Positions 8,647 to 18,075 are shown, counted from the stretch's first letter. The stretch is DNA of 64,000 nt from Hyphomicrobium methylovorum (GCF_013626205.1 NZ_QHJE01000001.1:124001-188000); one strand, 5' to 3'. Notes: generated by a model from the letters alone, not told the origin. Translations and numbers: made by a program.

Positions 8647-9867
8647 GTGGTTTCCGGACTCGCTGTCATGCTCAAGTGGAAATATTTGGTTCTGATCGTG
8701 CTCTGCGGCGCGGCGCTGGTTTCGTTCTTTCTCTACGCCGACGCAGGCATCGATAAGGCTCGCGCTCCATCGACTGAGGCGAGCAAAGCCGCTGCGGCGA
8801 TAACCTCCCCGCAGAACACCGACACAGTCGTGCTCTCGAATGACCAGATTACGTCTTTGAAAATCGCGCCGGCGCACGAGAAAATATTCAGCGATGAGAA
8901 AGAAGAAATCGGAACGATCAGCTTCAACGAAGACCTGACCGTTCAAGTCTATCCGCCGTACGCGGGCCGCATCATTTCGGTGTTCGGAGAGACGGGGCAA
9001 AACGTCAAGAAGGGCGATATCCTCTTCACTTTGGATAGCCCTGATCTTCTTCAAGCCGTGTCGTCGGTCATTTCTGCTGCGGGCGTCTCTGAACTGACGA
9101 CCCGGAATTTGAAACGCTTGCGCGAACTCCTCAAGACGCATGCCACAGCAGAAAAAGATGTCGAGCAGGCAATCTCCGATCAGCAGAGCGCAGAGGGCGC
9201 GCTGCACACTGCACGGAACACGTTGCACGTCTTCGGCAAGACTGACGCGGAAATAGATAACATCATTGAACATCGGCTGGCAGATGCGACCCTGATCGTC
9301 AAAAGCCCGGTCGATGGGCGCATCACGCTGCGCAATGCCTCTCCCGGTCTCTTCGTTCAACCCGGTAGCGGCGTGGCTCCCTACACCGTGGCTAATATGG
9401 ATACGATGTGGATGATCGCGAACGTTCCTGAGATGGACAGTCCGGCATTCCGGCCCGGTCAGCGTGTCCAAGTTAAAGTGGATGCTTTTCCGGGGCGCTC
9501 ATTCGATGGACAGATCACGTTGGTTGACGCGATGGTCGACCCCAACACGCGGCGCGTTCTCGTTCGCTCTGAAGTCAAAAATCCCGATCACGAGTTGCGC
9601 TCCGGCATGTTCTCTAAATTTGTGATCTGGACGGGAGATCCCTCTCCGTCGATCGCGGTGCCTCTCAATGCGGTCGTGCGTGAAGGTGACGGATCGATGA
9701 CGGTTTGGGTTTCGGAGGGAGCGAATGCCTTCGGGCGCCGCGTCATTCAAACGGGCGCTGCGCAAGACGGGTTCTGGCAAATCCTCAAGGGGCTGAAATC
9801 CGGCGAGCGTGTGGTCGCCGAAGGTGGCCTTTTCCTTTCCAACGAAAGTTCCGGCGCAACCGAATAA
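8647..9867 (+). CDS. RND efflux periplasmic adaptor (membrane fusion protein), CzcB-like
   Basis: A 406-aa HlyD/CzcB-type adaptor bridging the inner-membrane RND pump and an outer-membrane channel. An N-terminal membrane anchor (LVLIVLCGAALVSFFLYA) precedes a lipoyl/barrel-sandwich half (AGRIISVFGETGQNVKKGDILFTLDSPDL), an alpha-hairpin, the second half (VKSPVDGRITLRNASPG), a beta-barrel and a membrane-proximal domain (LNAVVREGDGSMTVWV). Translation may begin at GTG 8647 or ATG 8668; neither has a clear ribosome binding site. The RND permease gene follows after 69 bases. No outer-membrane factor gene is nearby, so the pair must share a channel encoded elsewhere. Confidence 0.9.
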   Translation: MVSGLAVMLKWKYLVLIVLCGAALVSFFLYADAGIDKARAPSTEASKAAAAITSPQNTDTVVLSNDQITSLKIAPAHEKIFSDEKEEIGTISFNEDLTVQVYPPYAGRIISVFGETGQNVKKGDILFTLDSPDLLQAVSSVISAAGVSELTTRNLKRLRELLKTHATAEKDVEQAISDQQSAEGALHTARNTLHVFGKTDAEIDNIIEHRLADATLIVKSPVDGRITLRNASPGLFVQPGSGVAPYTVANMDTMWMIANVPEMDSPAFRPGQRVQVKVDAFPGRSFDGQITLVDAMVDPNTRRVLVRSEVKNPDHELRSGMFSKFVIWTGDPSPSIAVPLNAVVREGDGSMTVWVSEGANAFGRRVIQTGAAQDGFWQILKGLKSGERVVAEGGLFLSNESSGATE

Positions 9868-9936
9868 GCGAATAACTCCGCAAGTTTTCCGCGCAATGCG
9901 CTGCCCTCCTCCCGCAATTCATTCCAGGTCAATCTG

Positions 9937-12900
9937 TTGCTGAAGAAACTGCTCATCATCGGGTTGACCCAGCGACTGCTCGTGCTGCTCGCGCTCGCAG
10001 GTTTTGGCGTCGCGGGCCTCTATGCCTTCACTCATCTCAACATCGAAGCGTATCCGAATCCGGCACCTGTCATTCTTGAGATCACCGCGCAAGCGCCCGG
10101 CCTCTCAGCCGAAGAGATGGAGCGTTACTACACCATTCCGATGGAAGTCGGTCTTGCGGCCACGCCGGGCGTCAGCGTGATCCGATCGACTTCGTTTTAC
10201 GGTCTCTCCTTCGTCCGCGTCGTCTTCAAATACGATATCGACTATTATTTTGCCCTGACGCGCGCAGCTTTCAGTCTGCAGCAAAACGTAAGTCTTCCAA
10301 ATGGCGTTCAGCCAACGATCCAGAGCTCAAGTCTCGTCGGAGAGGTGTATCGATATCAGTTGGTCGGGCCACCGCATTACGGACTGACCAATCTCCGGAC
10401 GCTGCAAGACTGGGTGATCCAGCGACGCCTGCTGACCGTCGAAGGCGTCGTGCAGGTTAATACCTGGGGCGGGACGACCAAGGAATTTGAAGTCGAGGTG
10501 AACCTCGACAAGCTCGATCGTTACAACGTGACGATCCCGCAAGTCATCGCCGCGATCGGAAACGCGAATATCAACGTCGGTGGTCGCACAATCAATTTCG
10601 GCCAGCAATCCGTCAACATTCGCGGCATCGGTCTGTTCGACAGCGGCGGAGAAGACGACCTGCGAAACGGATATCGCGTCAACGATATCGAGAATGTGGT
10701 TCTCACTCAGGCGAACGGCGCGCCGATCACGATCAAGGATATTGCGAAAGTCACGGTCGGATATGTGCCACGCTTGGGAAAAGCGGGCATGAACACGCAA
10801 GACGATGTCGTCGCTGCGATCGTGGTGATGAATCCCACGATGCACACGAACGACGTGTTGCCGAGGATCAAAGCCGAAGTTCAGAAAATGAACGTGGATG
10901 GGACCTTGCCACCAGGTGTCAAGCTCGTCCCCTTTTACGACCGCAGCGGGCTCGTCGGAATTACGACGGCGACCGTCATGCACAACGTGCTCTTCGGGTG
11001 CCTCCTCATTTTCTTAATTCAGTGGACGTTTCTCGGCGATCTAAGGAGCGCAATTATCGTCGGGATCAACATTCCGTTTGCGCTGCTATTCAGTATCATC
11101 ATTCTCGTGCTGCGCGGTGAGGACGCGAACCTGCTGTCTCTTGGCGCGGTCGATTTCGGCATCATCGTGGATGCGGCGGTCATCCTCGTCGAAAACGTAT
11201 TCCGGAATTTGCAAGCCGGATCGGCGCAGAGAGCGAGCCTGCTGCAGAGCCTTCGGAACGGCGCCTATGGCCCCGATCCGAGCCAACCGAAGGCCAATTC
11301 GACGGACGCCACCTGGACCGATCGCATGCGTCTGATCTTCATCAGCGGTGCGCAGGTGGACAAATCCATCCTGTTCTCAACGATGATCATCGTTGCGGCA
11401 TTCATCCCGTTGTTTGCTATGGAGGGTGTCGAGGGTCGGATTTTCGGACCAATGGCGCGGACATACGCTTACGCGCTTTCCGGTGCGTTGCTCGCTTGCT
11501 TCACGATTACCCCGTGCCTCTGCTCACTTTTGCTTCCCGACAAAGTGCATGAGGTCGAAACGAGGGTCGTTAAAGTTCTGCGGCGCGTTTATTCGCGGCT
11601 TCTCGGATTGTCGCTCTCGTTTCGCAAGTTGACGGTTGCACTCGGCGTAGTGGCGGTTGCGGTGGCTGGTCTTGCGGCTTCTCGGCTCGGTAGCGAATTC
11701 ATGCCGACGCTCGAAGAAGGCAATCTCTGGATAAGAGTGTCGATGCCGCCGACGATCTCGCTCGAAGCAGGAATGCCCATCGTTCAGAAGGTTCGGGAGA
11801 TCATCTATCATCACCCCGAAGTTATTTCCGTCGTTTCGCAGCACGGACGGCCGGACAACGGAAGCGACGCGGCGGGGTTCAACAACGCCGAATTCTTTGC
11901 GCCCCTAAAGCCATACGCCGAGTGGCCGGCGGGCTTCACGAAGGAGGACCTTATTGAAGACATTCGGAAGGAGGTCACCAGCAAGTTTTCCGGCATCGGT
12001 TTGAATTTCTCGCAGTACATTCAAGACAACGTTCAAGAGCAGCTTTCCGGCGTTAAAGGTGCAAACTCGATCAAAATCATAGGGCCCAATCTAGGCAAGC
12101 TTCAGAAGATCGCCGAAGACGTCGTCAAGGAAATATCGTCGGTTCGCGGAATTACGGATGTCGGCGTGTTTCCTGTGCTGGGCCAACCCAATCTCAACAT
12201 CAAGATCAATCGGCAACAGGCCGCCCGCTATGGTTTGAACGCTGGCGACATGACGGCTGTTATCCAGGCGGCCCTTGGCGGCGCGGAGGCAACCACGCTC
12301 CTCGAAGCCGATCGGCAGTTCGCCGTAACGGTGAGACTCGCTGCCGAGTATCGCGAAAACATCGACCGCATTCGGAAAATCCGTGTCGGTATTCCGACGC
12401 CGAGCGGTACGAACGCCTACGTGCCACTTTCCGAACTCGCCGATATCAACCTCGAAACAGGCGCGTCCTATATCTATCACGAATCCAACCAGCGCTACAT
12501 TCCGGTAAAGTTCAGCGTTCGCGACCGCGACCTGTCCAGCGCGATCATGGAAGCTCAAGAGCGGATCGCGAAATCGATAAAGCTTGAGCCGGGATATCGC
12601 ATCGATTGGGCGGGCGAATATCAATGGCTTCAGCAGGCCAAGCAAAGGCTCACGATCATCATTCCGATCACGCTCGTTTTGGTTTTCCTGATGCTCTACG
12701 TGCTGTTCAAATCCTGGCGGGACAGCTTCATGGCGCTACTCGGAATTCCCTTTTCCATTTGCGGCGGCATATTTGCGCTCTACGCCATGAATCTGCCGTT
12801 CAGCATTAGCGCGGCGATCGGGTTCATTTCGCTCTTCGGCGTGTCTGTCATGAGCGCGGTGTTGTTGATCAACGCCTATAAGGAGTCGCTGGCAAAGGGC

Positions 12901-13179
12901 CTGTCATCCGTCAATGCAATGTTCGAAGCGGGCGAACGGCAAATGCGACCGATCCTCATGATGACGCTATCGGCATGCATCGGACTGCTGCCTGCAGCAC
13001 TTTCAACCGGGATCGGTAGCCAGATCCAGCGTCCACTCGCGACAGTGATCGTCGGCGGCATGCTTATCGGTCCGGTGATGCTGCTGCTGGTCGTGCCGGC
13101 TCTGTTCGTCATGCTCGGCGGAAGAAATCCGGACAGTAAAATCTCCGAAAAACCGCAAGAGGATGACGTTCATGAGTAG
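9937..13179 (+). CDS. heavy-metal efflux RND permease, CzcA family
   Basis: A 1080-aa proton-driven pump of the HME class. Transmembrane helix 4 has the divalent-cation signature DFGIIVDAAVILVEN with Asp406, Asp412 and Glu419, the same spacing as the proton-relay D-x5-D-x6-E of CzcA. Twelve helices and two large periplasmic loops are evident, including AGEYQWLQQAKQRL before TM8. The likely start is TTG 9937, which gives the standard N-terminus LKKLLIIGLTQRLLVLLALA. Substrate could be Co/Zn/Cd/Ni. It is preceded by its adaptor and followed, convergently, by a two-component response regulator gene. The family call is firm and the metal is unknown. Confidence 0.93.
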   Translation: MLKKLLIIGLTQRLLVLLALAGFGVAGLYAFTHLNIEAYPNPAPVILEITAQAPGLSAEEMERYYTIPMEVGLAATPGVSVIRSTSFYGLSFVRVVFKYDIDYYFALTRAAFSLQQNVSLPNGVQPTIQSSSLVGEVYRYQLVGPPHYGLTNLRTLQDWVIQRRLLTVEGVVQVNTWGGTTKEFEVEVNLDKLDRYNVTIPQVIAAIGNANINVGGRTINFGQQSVNIRGIGLFDSGGEDDLRNGYRVNDIENVVLTQANGAPITIKDIAKVTVGYVPRLGKAGMNTQDDVVAAIVVMNPTMHTNDVLPRIKAEVQKMNVDGTLPPGVKLVPFYDRSGLVGITTATVMHNVLFGCLLIFLIQWTFLGDLRSAIIVGINIPFALLFSIIILVLRGEDANLLSLGAVDFGIIVDAAVILVENVFRNLQAGSAQRASLLQSLRNGAYGPDPSQPKANSTDATWTDRMRLIFISGAQVDKSILFSTMIIVAAFIPLFAMEGVEGRIFGPMARTYAYALSGALLACFTITPCLCSLLLPDKVHEVETRVVKVLRRVYSRLLGLSLSFRKLTVALGVVAVAVAGLAASRLGSEFMPTLEEGNLWIRVSMPPTISLEAGMPIVQKVREIIYHHPEVISVVSQHGRPDNGSDAAGFNNAEFFAPLKPYAEWPAGFTKEDLIEDIRKEVTSKFSGIGLNFSQYIQDNVQEQLSGVKGANSIKIIGPNLGKLQKIAEDVVKEISSVRGITDVGVFPVLGQPNLNIKINRQQAARYGLNAGDMTAVIQAALGGAEATTLLEADRQFAVTVRLAAEYRENIDRIRKIRVGIPTPSGTNAYVPLSELADINLETGASYIYHESNQRYIPVKFSVRDRDLSSAIMEAQERIAKSIKLEPGYRIDWAGEYQWLQQAKQRLTIIIPITLVLVFLMLYVLFKSWRDSFMALLGIPFSICGGIFALYAMNLPFSISAAIGFISLFGVSVMSAVLLINAYKESLAKGLSSVNAMFEAGERQMRPILMMTLSACIGLLPAALSTGIGSQIQRPLATVIVGGMLIGPVMLLLVVPALFVMLGGRNPDSKISEKPQEDDVHE

Positions 13180-13239
13180 CACTCATGCCCGCGGTTCGTT
13201 CTTGATCGGCGCTTCTGGTTGGCAGAACGCAAAAGGACT

Positions 13240-13843
13240 TCAGGCTTTGATGATGCCTTGGATGGCAGCTTTGACGGCGGCTTCGGTACGCGTCGAGACG
13301 TTGAGCTTGGCGCGCGCGGCGTCGGCGTGGAAATCGACAGTTCTCTTTGCGACTCCGAGGATATCTGCAATCTCCGAAGAGGTCTTACCCCGTGCGACCC
13401 AGGTCAGAATTTCCGCTTCGCGGTCCGTGATGGAATGTGTGGCTGGCGCCTTGCGAGGATTTTCACCGAGCCGCCGCGCGATCATGGTGCCAAGAATTTC
13501 AAAGTCGATCGGTTTGGTAACATAGTCATCAGCGCCGAGCCGTCGGCCCTTCAAACTCATTCTCCCGATCGGCAAGCGCCGTCAGAAACATGAAAGGTAA
13601 ATCGGAAAATCTCGCCGACAACGAAGTCAAGCGTTCCAGGATTTCGAATCCCGACATGACAGGCATGCTGATGTCCGATAAAACGAGGTCCGGCGCATCT
13701 GTCAGGATCGAACTGAAACCTTGGTGTCCGTCGTAAGCGGTCAACACTTGGTAGCCGAGATCGCTCAGCTCCTCAGCGATGACAGCAGCGGTCTCTCGGT
13801 CGTCCTCGATACAGAGAATCTTTTTCTTGGCTTCGGTTCTCAT
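13240..13843 (-). pseudogene. NarL-type response regulator, split by a single-base frameshift
   Basis: A receiver domain (KKILCIEDDRETA, phospho-acceptor in LVLSDISMPVMSG) runs in one frame until about 13550. There it goes out of frame and ends at ADRENEFEGPTARR. The missing remainder, LKGRRLGADDYVTKPIDF, which includes the conserved receiver Lys, and a LuxR-type HTH (SITDREAEILTWVARGKTSSE) continue in another frame to 13240. Removing one T from the TTT run (plus-strand AAA 13553-13555) joins both parts into a normal 200-aa protein. The start is ATG 13843, with an alternative TTG at 13879. It is divergent from a sensor kinase gene and is probably its partner. It may be a real mutation or a sequencing indel. 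Confidence 0.8.
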
Positions 13844-13927
13844 GACAGGACTGTATTCCTTTTCGGCCGATGTTTTCAATTTCGACGCGCGTTGTCATAG
13901 ACCTGCGCTGATCGGCAGGAAATCGCC

Positions 13928-15544
13928 ATGCTAAAGTCGAGCGTTCATTTCATACGCACGCAACTCGCGTTGATCTTCCTGTGCATTCTGGGGCTGGTTA
14001 TGCTCCTGGGCCTGTTCAGCATTTCCCTCTTGCATAATCTCAATAATCTTTCCGAGGCCGTTGCCGAACAATGGTTACCTACGACGCGAGCGATCGGCGA
14101 TCTCAATAACTACACGTCCGATTTCCGTGCCGTCGAAGGAAGCTACCTTCTTGCCTCGAATGAAGAGCAGGTCTCCTCTGTGCTTCTGGAAATGAAACGG
14201 CTTTCGGCTGAGATCAACGACGCCAAGCTTCGCTTTGAAGCCATCGCTCACGACCCGGCAGACCTCAAGCTCTACCGCCAATGGGAAGCTGAGTGGGCAA
14301 AATATCAGGAGTTGGTCACGACGCAGCGCGCGCTTGTTCATAGCGGCAAGAACGACCAGGCGATTGCCGCCTACATGAATCTATCCGGCGCCGCTTACGA
14401 TGCGGAGAGCCACATGCTCGACGTTCTGACCAGTCAGATCGTCAAGAATGCTCAAACAGCCAAGGAGCAGTTAAGCGGAGGCTACAGCTCCTCACTGACA
14501 CTTGTCTGGCTTACCATTCTTATTGTCGGCCTGATCGTTGCGGCTTCGCTGCTCTATATTCGCAGGCTCATTTCTCTGCCGCTCAGACATCTCACGGACT
14601 GCATGCACCGGCTGGCCCGCAACGATACGAGCGTCGAGATTCTCGGCACACAATGGCGCAATGAAATCGGCGAGATGGCGCGAGCGGCGGTGGTCTTTCG
14701 CAGCAACGCCATTGATTTGATGCGCAGCAGGGCCATTCTCGCCAATCAAGCTTCAGCGCTCGAAGAGCAGCTCGTTCAAGAACAGACCCTCGTTGCCAAC
14801 CAGCGGAATTTCGTGTCGATGGCCTCGCATGAATTTCGCACGCCTTTGACGATCATCGACGCGCATGCGCGCAGGCTGGCGAAGACGTCGGGCAATCTTC
14901 CAGACGTCGTTGATCGCGCCACAAAAATCAGATCGGCGGTTTCGCGCATGACGCACGCGATCAATAATCTTCTGACCACGTCGCGCGTGATGGACGGCAT
15001 CGTTCCTGAGTTCGCGAATTCGGAGATCGATCTTGGTCAGCTTCTCGTGGAAGTCTGCCAGCTTCACCGAGACGTCGATCCGCGGGCGGACATCAGGGAA
15101 GATTATCGCGGCGATCTCAAAGTCGACGGCGACCAGACGCTGCTTTTTTATGTGTTCAGCAACATCCTCGCGAATGCGATCAAGTACTCGCCGGATGGAG
15201 GTGCCATTCGCGTAACCGCGGCGCCGGTGCCGTCCGGAATAAAAGTTTCGATTACGGACCACGGCATCGGCATACCGGACGAAGATCTCGCTCATTTGTT
15301 CGAACGCTTCCGCAGGGGAAGCAATGTCGCGAGCATTGTTGGCACTGGCGTCGGGCTGTTCCTGGCAAAGATGGTGCTCGACTCGCACGAGGCAAGAATC
15401 GACGTCACCAGCAAGGTGGGTGAAGGGTCGTGTTTCACTGTTTGGCTGCCGACGCCTTTGCAGGGTGCTGGCGTCGTCGAACACGTCGGACCGCTCGCGT
15501 GGTTGGTTGTCGCTCGCGAACCGGAGATCGTTCTGCGCGCCTAA
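13928..15544 (+). CDS. membrane sensor histidine kinase
   Basis: A 538-aa kinase. An N-terminal TM helix (about 13-37) and a periplasmic four-helix-bundle sensor resembling the 4HB-MCP fold lead to a second TM helix (about 193-213) and a HAMP linker (RRLISLPLRHLTDCMHRLARND). The HisKA box is FVSMASHEFRTPLT with His301. The ATPase domain has the N box NILANAIKYSPDG, the G1 box DHGIGIPDEDL and the G2 box GTGVGLFLAK. It is divergent from the frameshifted NarL-type regulator and lies near the metal RND genes, so it could sense envelope or metal stress. If the regulator is truly broken, this kinase is orphaned. Its signal is not known. Confidence 0.92.
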   Translation: MLKSSVHFIRTQLALIFLCILGLVMLLGLFSISLLHNLNNLSEAVAEQWLPTTRAIGDLNNYTSDFRAVEGSYLLASNEEQVSSVLLEMKRLSAEINDAKLRFEAIAHDPADLKLYRQWEAEWAKYQELVTTQRALVHSGKNDQAIAAYMNLSGAAYDAESHMLDVLTSQIVKNAQTAKEQLSGGYSSSLTLVWLTILIVGLIVAASLLYIRRLISLPLRHLTDCMHRLARNDTSVEILGTQWRNEIGEMARAAVVFRSNAIDLMRSRAILANQASALEEQLVQEQTLVANQRNFVSMASHEFRTPLTIIDAHARRLAKTSGNLPDVVDRATKIRSAVSRMTHAINNLLTTSRVMDGIVPEFANSEIDLGQLLVEVCQLHRDVDPRADIREDYRGDLKVDGDQTLLFYVFSNILANAIKYSPDGGAIRVTAAPVPSGIKVSITDHGIGIPDEDLAHLFERFRRGSNVASIVGTGVGLFLAKMVLDSHEARIDVTSKVGEGSCFTVWLPTPLQGAGVVEHVGPLAWLVVAREPEIVLRA

Positions 15545-15623
15545 AAGCCGCCGGTCCGCTAAACGTCCAGGGACGCAGCGGCGTCCAGCTTAATCTGAAA
15601 TCTTAGCTTTCAGGCTTAAGTAT

Positions 15624-15700
15624 TGGTCGGGGCGACATGATTCGAACACGCGACCCTCTGCTCCCAAAGCAGATGCTCTACCAGGCTGAGCTACGCCCCG
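15624..15700 (-). tRNA. tRNA-Pro (anticodon TGG)
   Basis: On the minus strand: acceptor CGGGGCG/CGCCCCG, D-arm TAGCTCAGCCTGGTAGAGC, anticodon stem TCTGC/GCAGA with loop containing TGG, T-arm with GTTCGAATC, discriminator A, and encoded CCA. Length is 77 nt. It is isolated between the sensor kinase and a Pro/Ala-rich protein gene. Confidence 0.97.
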
Positions 15701-15962
15701 ACGTAATTTCCGGAGCTTCTAGCACGTTCATCGCGCCGCACAAATGGGATTTGGCCGCCTGACAGGGCTCTTTGGCCGCGGCCTGGGCCGTTTGGCGGGG
15801 GAGCGGCCGGGCAAGTGTCGATAATGGGCCACTTTACACAGCGGAATGGCACTCTGAGCAATTGCCCGCTTTGCCTGCGGGGTGGCGAGGGAGTACCTCT
15901 TTGGCAGCGCCGGGCTCCGACACGATTGGCCCGGTTTGCGTGTAGCGTTTTGTGAGTTCGTG

Positions 15963-16859
15963 ATGTCGTTGCTGCGTTCCATTTCGGCGTTCCACGCCAC
16001 ATCGCTCAGAAGCGTGCTTGCTTGCGCGCTCGCGGTGGGCGCAGGGGCTGCATATTACTCCGCGATCGATTGGGACGACGTGGCTATGGCGACAAGCGCC
16101 GAAGCCGTAACGATGCCGCCTATCGTGCGCGCATCGCCCGATAATTTGCGCGGCAGCCAACATCAACCTTTCCGTTTAGAGCATTCGGAACCTACCGCAG
16201 ATGATCTAGCTCCGGTCACGCACGCTGCGGCTCCACCAGTTGTAACTGCTCCAAAAAATGAGCTGCTCTACACTGGCTCTCTCACCTCGCCAGCGGCGGC
16301 CGCAACTGCCTCAGAATTCCCCATCGCTCGGGTTGAGGCTGCTTCGCCACCTGCGCCCGAGAAATCCATGTTGGATCATGCCTGGGCGCCCGCTGCGATG
16401 CTGGTACCGCCGAGTGATCCTAAGGCCAGTGTCGTCGCCGATCGTCCCGCGCCCGCTCCTGCGCAGGATGCGCGCGTGAAAGATGCCTCACTGCATTCTC
16501 CCTTCGCGGGACGAACGATGACGGCAAGTGCGGGCGATCCGAAGGATGATGATACGTTGCGAGCGGCCGTGAGGTCGTCTGTAGCTCTCGCGCCGTTCGG
16601 AGAAACGCATGAGGCGACAGAGCGTGCCGCTGCGCCCATCGTCGCCGAGCCAATTCCGGCGCCAACTTCAACGCGCGTCGAACCCGCTATGGCGGCTGAC
16701 AGCGAAGATTCGGACATTGCGCCGACACCTCCACCCGCCAAGAAGCCGGCTGCTCGCGCCGCCAAGACGGGACAGCGAAAAGCCGTGAAGCCTCAAGGAT
16801 CTGCGCTTGAAGAGGGCTTCTATTCCCTCCAGCGCGAGATTTCTTCGTTCTTCAATTAA
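15963..16859 (+). CDS. Ala/Pro-rich exported or membrane-anchored protein of unknown function
   Basis: A 298-aa protein I do not recognise. After about 12 residues there is a hydrophobic segment (SVLACALAVGAGAAYYSA) that may be a signal anchor. A long, low-complexity Ala/Pro/Thr/Glu-rich region lacking cysteines follows and should be disordered. Near the C-terminus a Lys/Ala-rich patch (PPPAKKPAARAAKTGQRK) precedes a short conserved-looking amphipathic end, EEGFYSLQREISSFFN. The ATG at 15963 was preferred over 15882 because the hydrophobic segment then sits at the N-terminus; no strong ribosome binding site is seen for either. It could span the periplasm or act as a scaffold. Confidence 0.65.
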   Translation: MSLLRSISAFHATSLRSVLACALAVGAGAAYYSAIDWDDVAMATSAEAVTMPPIVRASPDNLRGSQHQPFRLEHSEPTADDLAPVTHAAAPPVVTAPKNELLYTGSLTSPAAAATASEFPIARVEAASPPAPEKSMLDHAWAPAAMLVPPSDPKASVVADRPAPAPAQDARVKDASLHSPFAGRTMTASAGDPKDDDTLRAAVRSSVALAPFGETHEATERAAAPIVAEPIPAPTSTRVEPAMAADSEDSDIAPTPPPAKKPAARAAKTGQRKAVKPQGSALEEGFYSLQREISSFFN

Positions 16860-16933
16860 GTCTTGCTGTTGCGAGAAGCCGAAGCGCGGGCAAAGGCTGT
16901 TTTCGCTTACTCAGAAGCGTGCCGTTTCCATTC

Positions 16934-17467
16934 TCAGCGCGCGGGAGCGTTCTCGAATAGCTTGTAGCGGACTTTATCGCCTGGCTTGATGCCAAGGCGC
17001 TCTGCCGCTCCACCCGCAATTTCCAGAACCGCTGAAACGCGCGAGCCTGAGGAAATCACACGCTCGGATAGCGGCTCCGTGCGTTCCTCGATGCGTGCGA
17101 TCGTGCCGTCGGCGCGAATGAAGATCATATCGAGCGGGATGTAGGTATTGCGCATCCACATCGTGATGATGCGCTCCGGTCCGTAGGGGAAGAGCATCCC
17201 CGCGGTGTCCGGTAACGAGCTGCGATACATCAAGCCGAGAGATTTTTCCGCTTCGGTCGAAGCGATCTCAATCGTGAAGCTGTGCCCTTGTCCGCCCGCA
17301 GCGGGTACGATCGTCAGCTTGTCCTGACGCATCTTCGCGGCCGCGAAGCGAACGACGTCGAACTCGACACTGACCGCGGAAAGAGCCGACTGAGCCATAA
17401 CAGCCAAAACAAAGAGGGCCACGTATCTCGTGACCCTCTTTATAAAACTCAATGACGACTTTGCCAT
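16934..17467 (-). CDS. DUF192 family exported protein
   Basis: A 177-aa protein with a Sec signal peptide (MAKSSLSFIKRVTRYVALFVLAVMAQSALSA) and a DUF192 domain: EIASTEAEKSLGLMYRSSLPDTAGMLF, then MWMRNTYIPLDMIFIRADGTI, then VLEIAGGAAERLGIKPGDKV. Members are small periplasmic beta-barrel proteins of unknown role. It starts 11 bases after the double cold-shock gene on the same strand. A strong intrinsic terminator (17406-17441) is embedded in the codons for the signal peptide, so transcription from the upstream gene should be attenuated here. The family is certain and the function unknown. Confidence 0.9.
   Translation of the reverse strand: MAKSSLSFIKRVTRYVALFVLAVMAQSALSAVSVEFDVVRFAAAKMRQDKLTIVPAAGGQGHSFTIEIASTEAEKSLGLMYRSSLPDTAGMLFPYGPERIITMWMRNTYIPLDMIFIRADGTIARIEERTEPLSERVISSGSRVSAVLEIAGGAAERLGIKPGDKVRYKLFENAPAR
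17406..17441 (-). terminator. intrinsic terminator inside the DUF192 signal-peptide codons
   Basis: On the minus strand an AAAGAGGG/CCCTCTTT stem continues, after one mismatch, into CACG/CGTG with a 5-nt loop, and is followed by TTTGTTTT. Twelve pairs plus a U-rich tract fit a rho-independent terminator. It lies 26-61 bases inside the DUF192 coding region and shortly after the cold-shock gene stop, so it probably ends most cold-shock mRNA and attenuates DUF192 expression. Confidence 0.6.
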
Positions 17468-17478
17468 GTGCCTCGCGC

Positions 17479-18075
17479 TTAGTTACGCGACGGCAGCCCC
17501 GTTGGCACGCCGTCTGGCCGTAGTTCGGCAGCCATGCAGCCCTTCGAACCGTAACCCCAGCGGACCTGTACGATCTGACCGGGACGCAGCTCTGTGAAGC
17601 CGAAGCGCCGTAACGTTTCCATATGGCAGAAGATATCGGGCGTTCCCTCGCCGCGTGTCAAGAAGCCGAAACCGCGGACGCGGTTAAACCACTTGACGTA
17701 GGCCCTCTCCCACTCGCTTTCCGGCTGCACGATGACGTGTGTGCGCTGCGGAAGCTGCGAAGGGTGAATCGCGGTGCTTTCATCCATGCTGAGGATGCGG
17801 AACGCCTGCATGCCCTTCGGCCTGCGGAGAACTTCGCAATGCACGCGCGCGCCTTCATAAGCGGTTTGGAAGCCGCCTGCGCGGAGGCAAGTTACGTGAA
17901 GAAGAATGTCCGGAAGACCATTGTCCGGAACAATGAAGCCGTAGCCTTTGGAAGCGTCAAACCACTTTATCATGCCGGCGATCTCGAAAACCTCGACCGC
18001 CGCGTCATCCAAGACCTCGGGGCCGGCTAAATCCGGCTCAAAACCCGAAAGGTCGGGACGCTTTGTATCCCCCAT
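17479..18075 (-). CDS. cold-shock protein with two CSD domains
   Basis: A 198-aa nucleic-acid-binding protein with duplicated cold-shock domains. The first begins GMIKWFDASKGYGFIVPDNG and reads DILLHVTCL, and the second begins AYVKWFNRVRGFGFLTRGEG and reads DIFCHMETL. Both keep the aromatic RNP1/RNP2 surfaces (KGYGFI, RGFGFL). Double-CSD proteins are typical of alphaproteobacteria, where they act as RNA chaperones or antiterminators. The start is ATG 18075 with GGGGTAG upstream; a GTG one codon earlier is also possible. It is followed by the DUF192 gene, and its upstream region is the long motif-rich gap at 18076-18599. Confidence 0.93.
   Translation of the reverse strand: MGDTKRPDLSGFEPDLAGPEVLDDAAVEVFEIAGMIKWFDASKGYGFIVPDNGLPDILLHVTCLRAGGFQTAYEGARVHCEVLRRPKGMQAFRILSMDESTAIHPSQLPQRTHVIVQPESEWERAYVKWFNRVRGFGFLTRGEGTPDIFCHMETLRRFGFTELRPGQIVQVRWGYGSKGCMAAELRPDGVPTGLPSRN

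Noticed and set aside
14753-15484. 243-codon open frame on the minus strand
   Set aside because: Antisense of the histidine kinase catalytic region.
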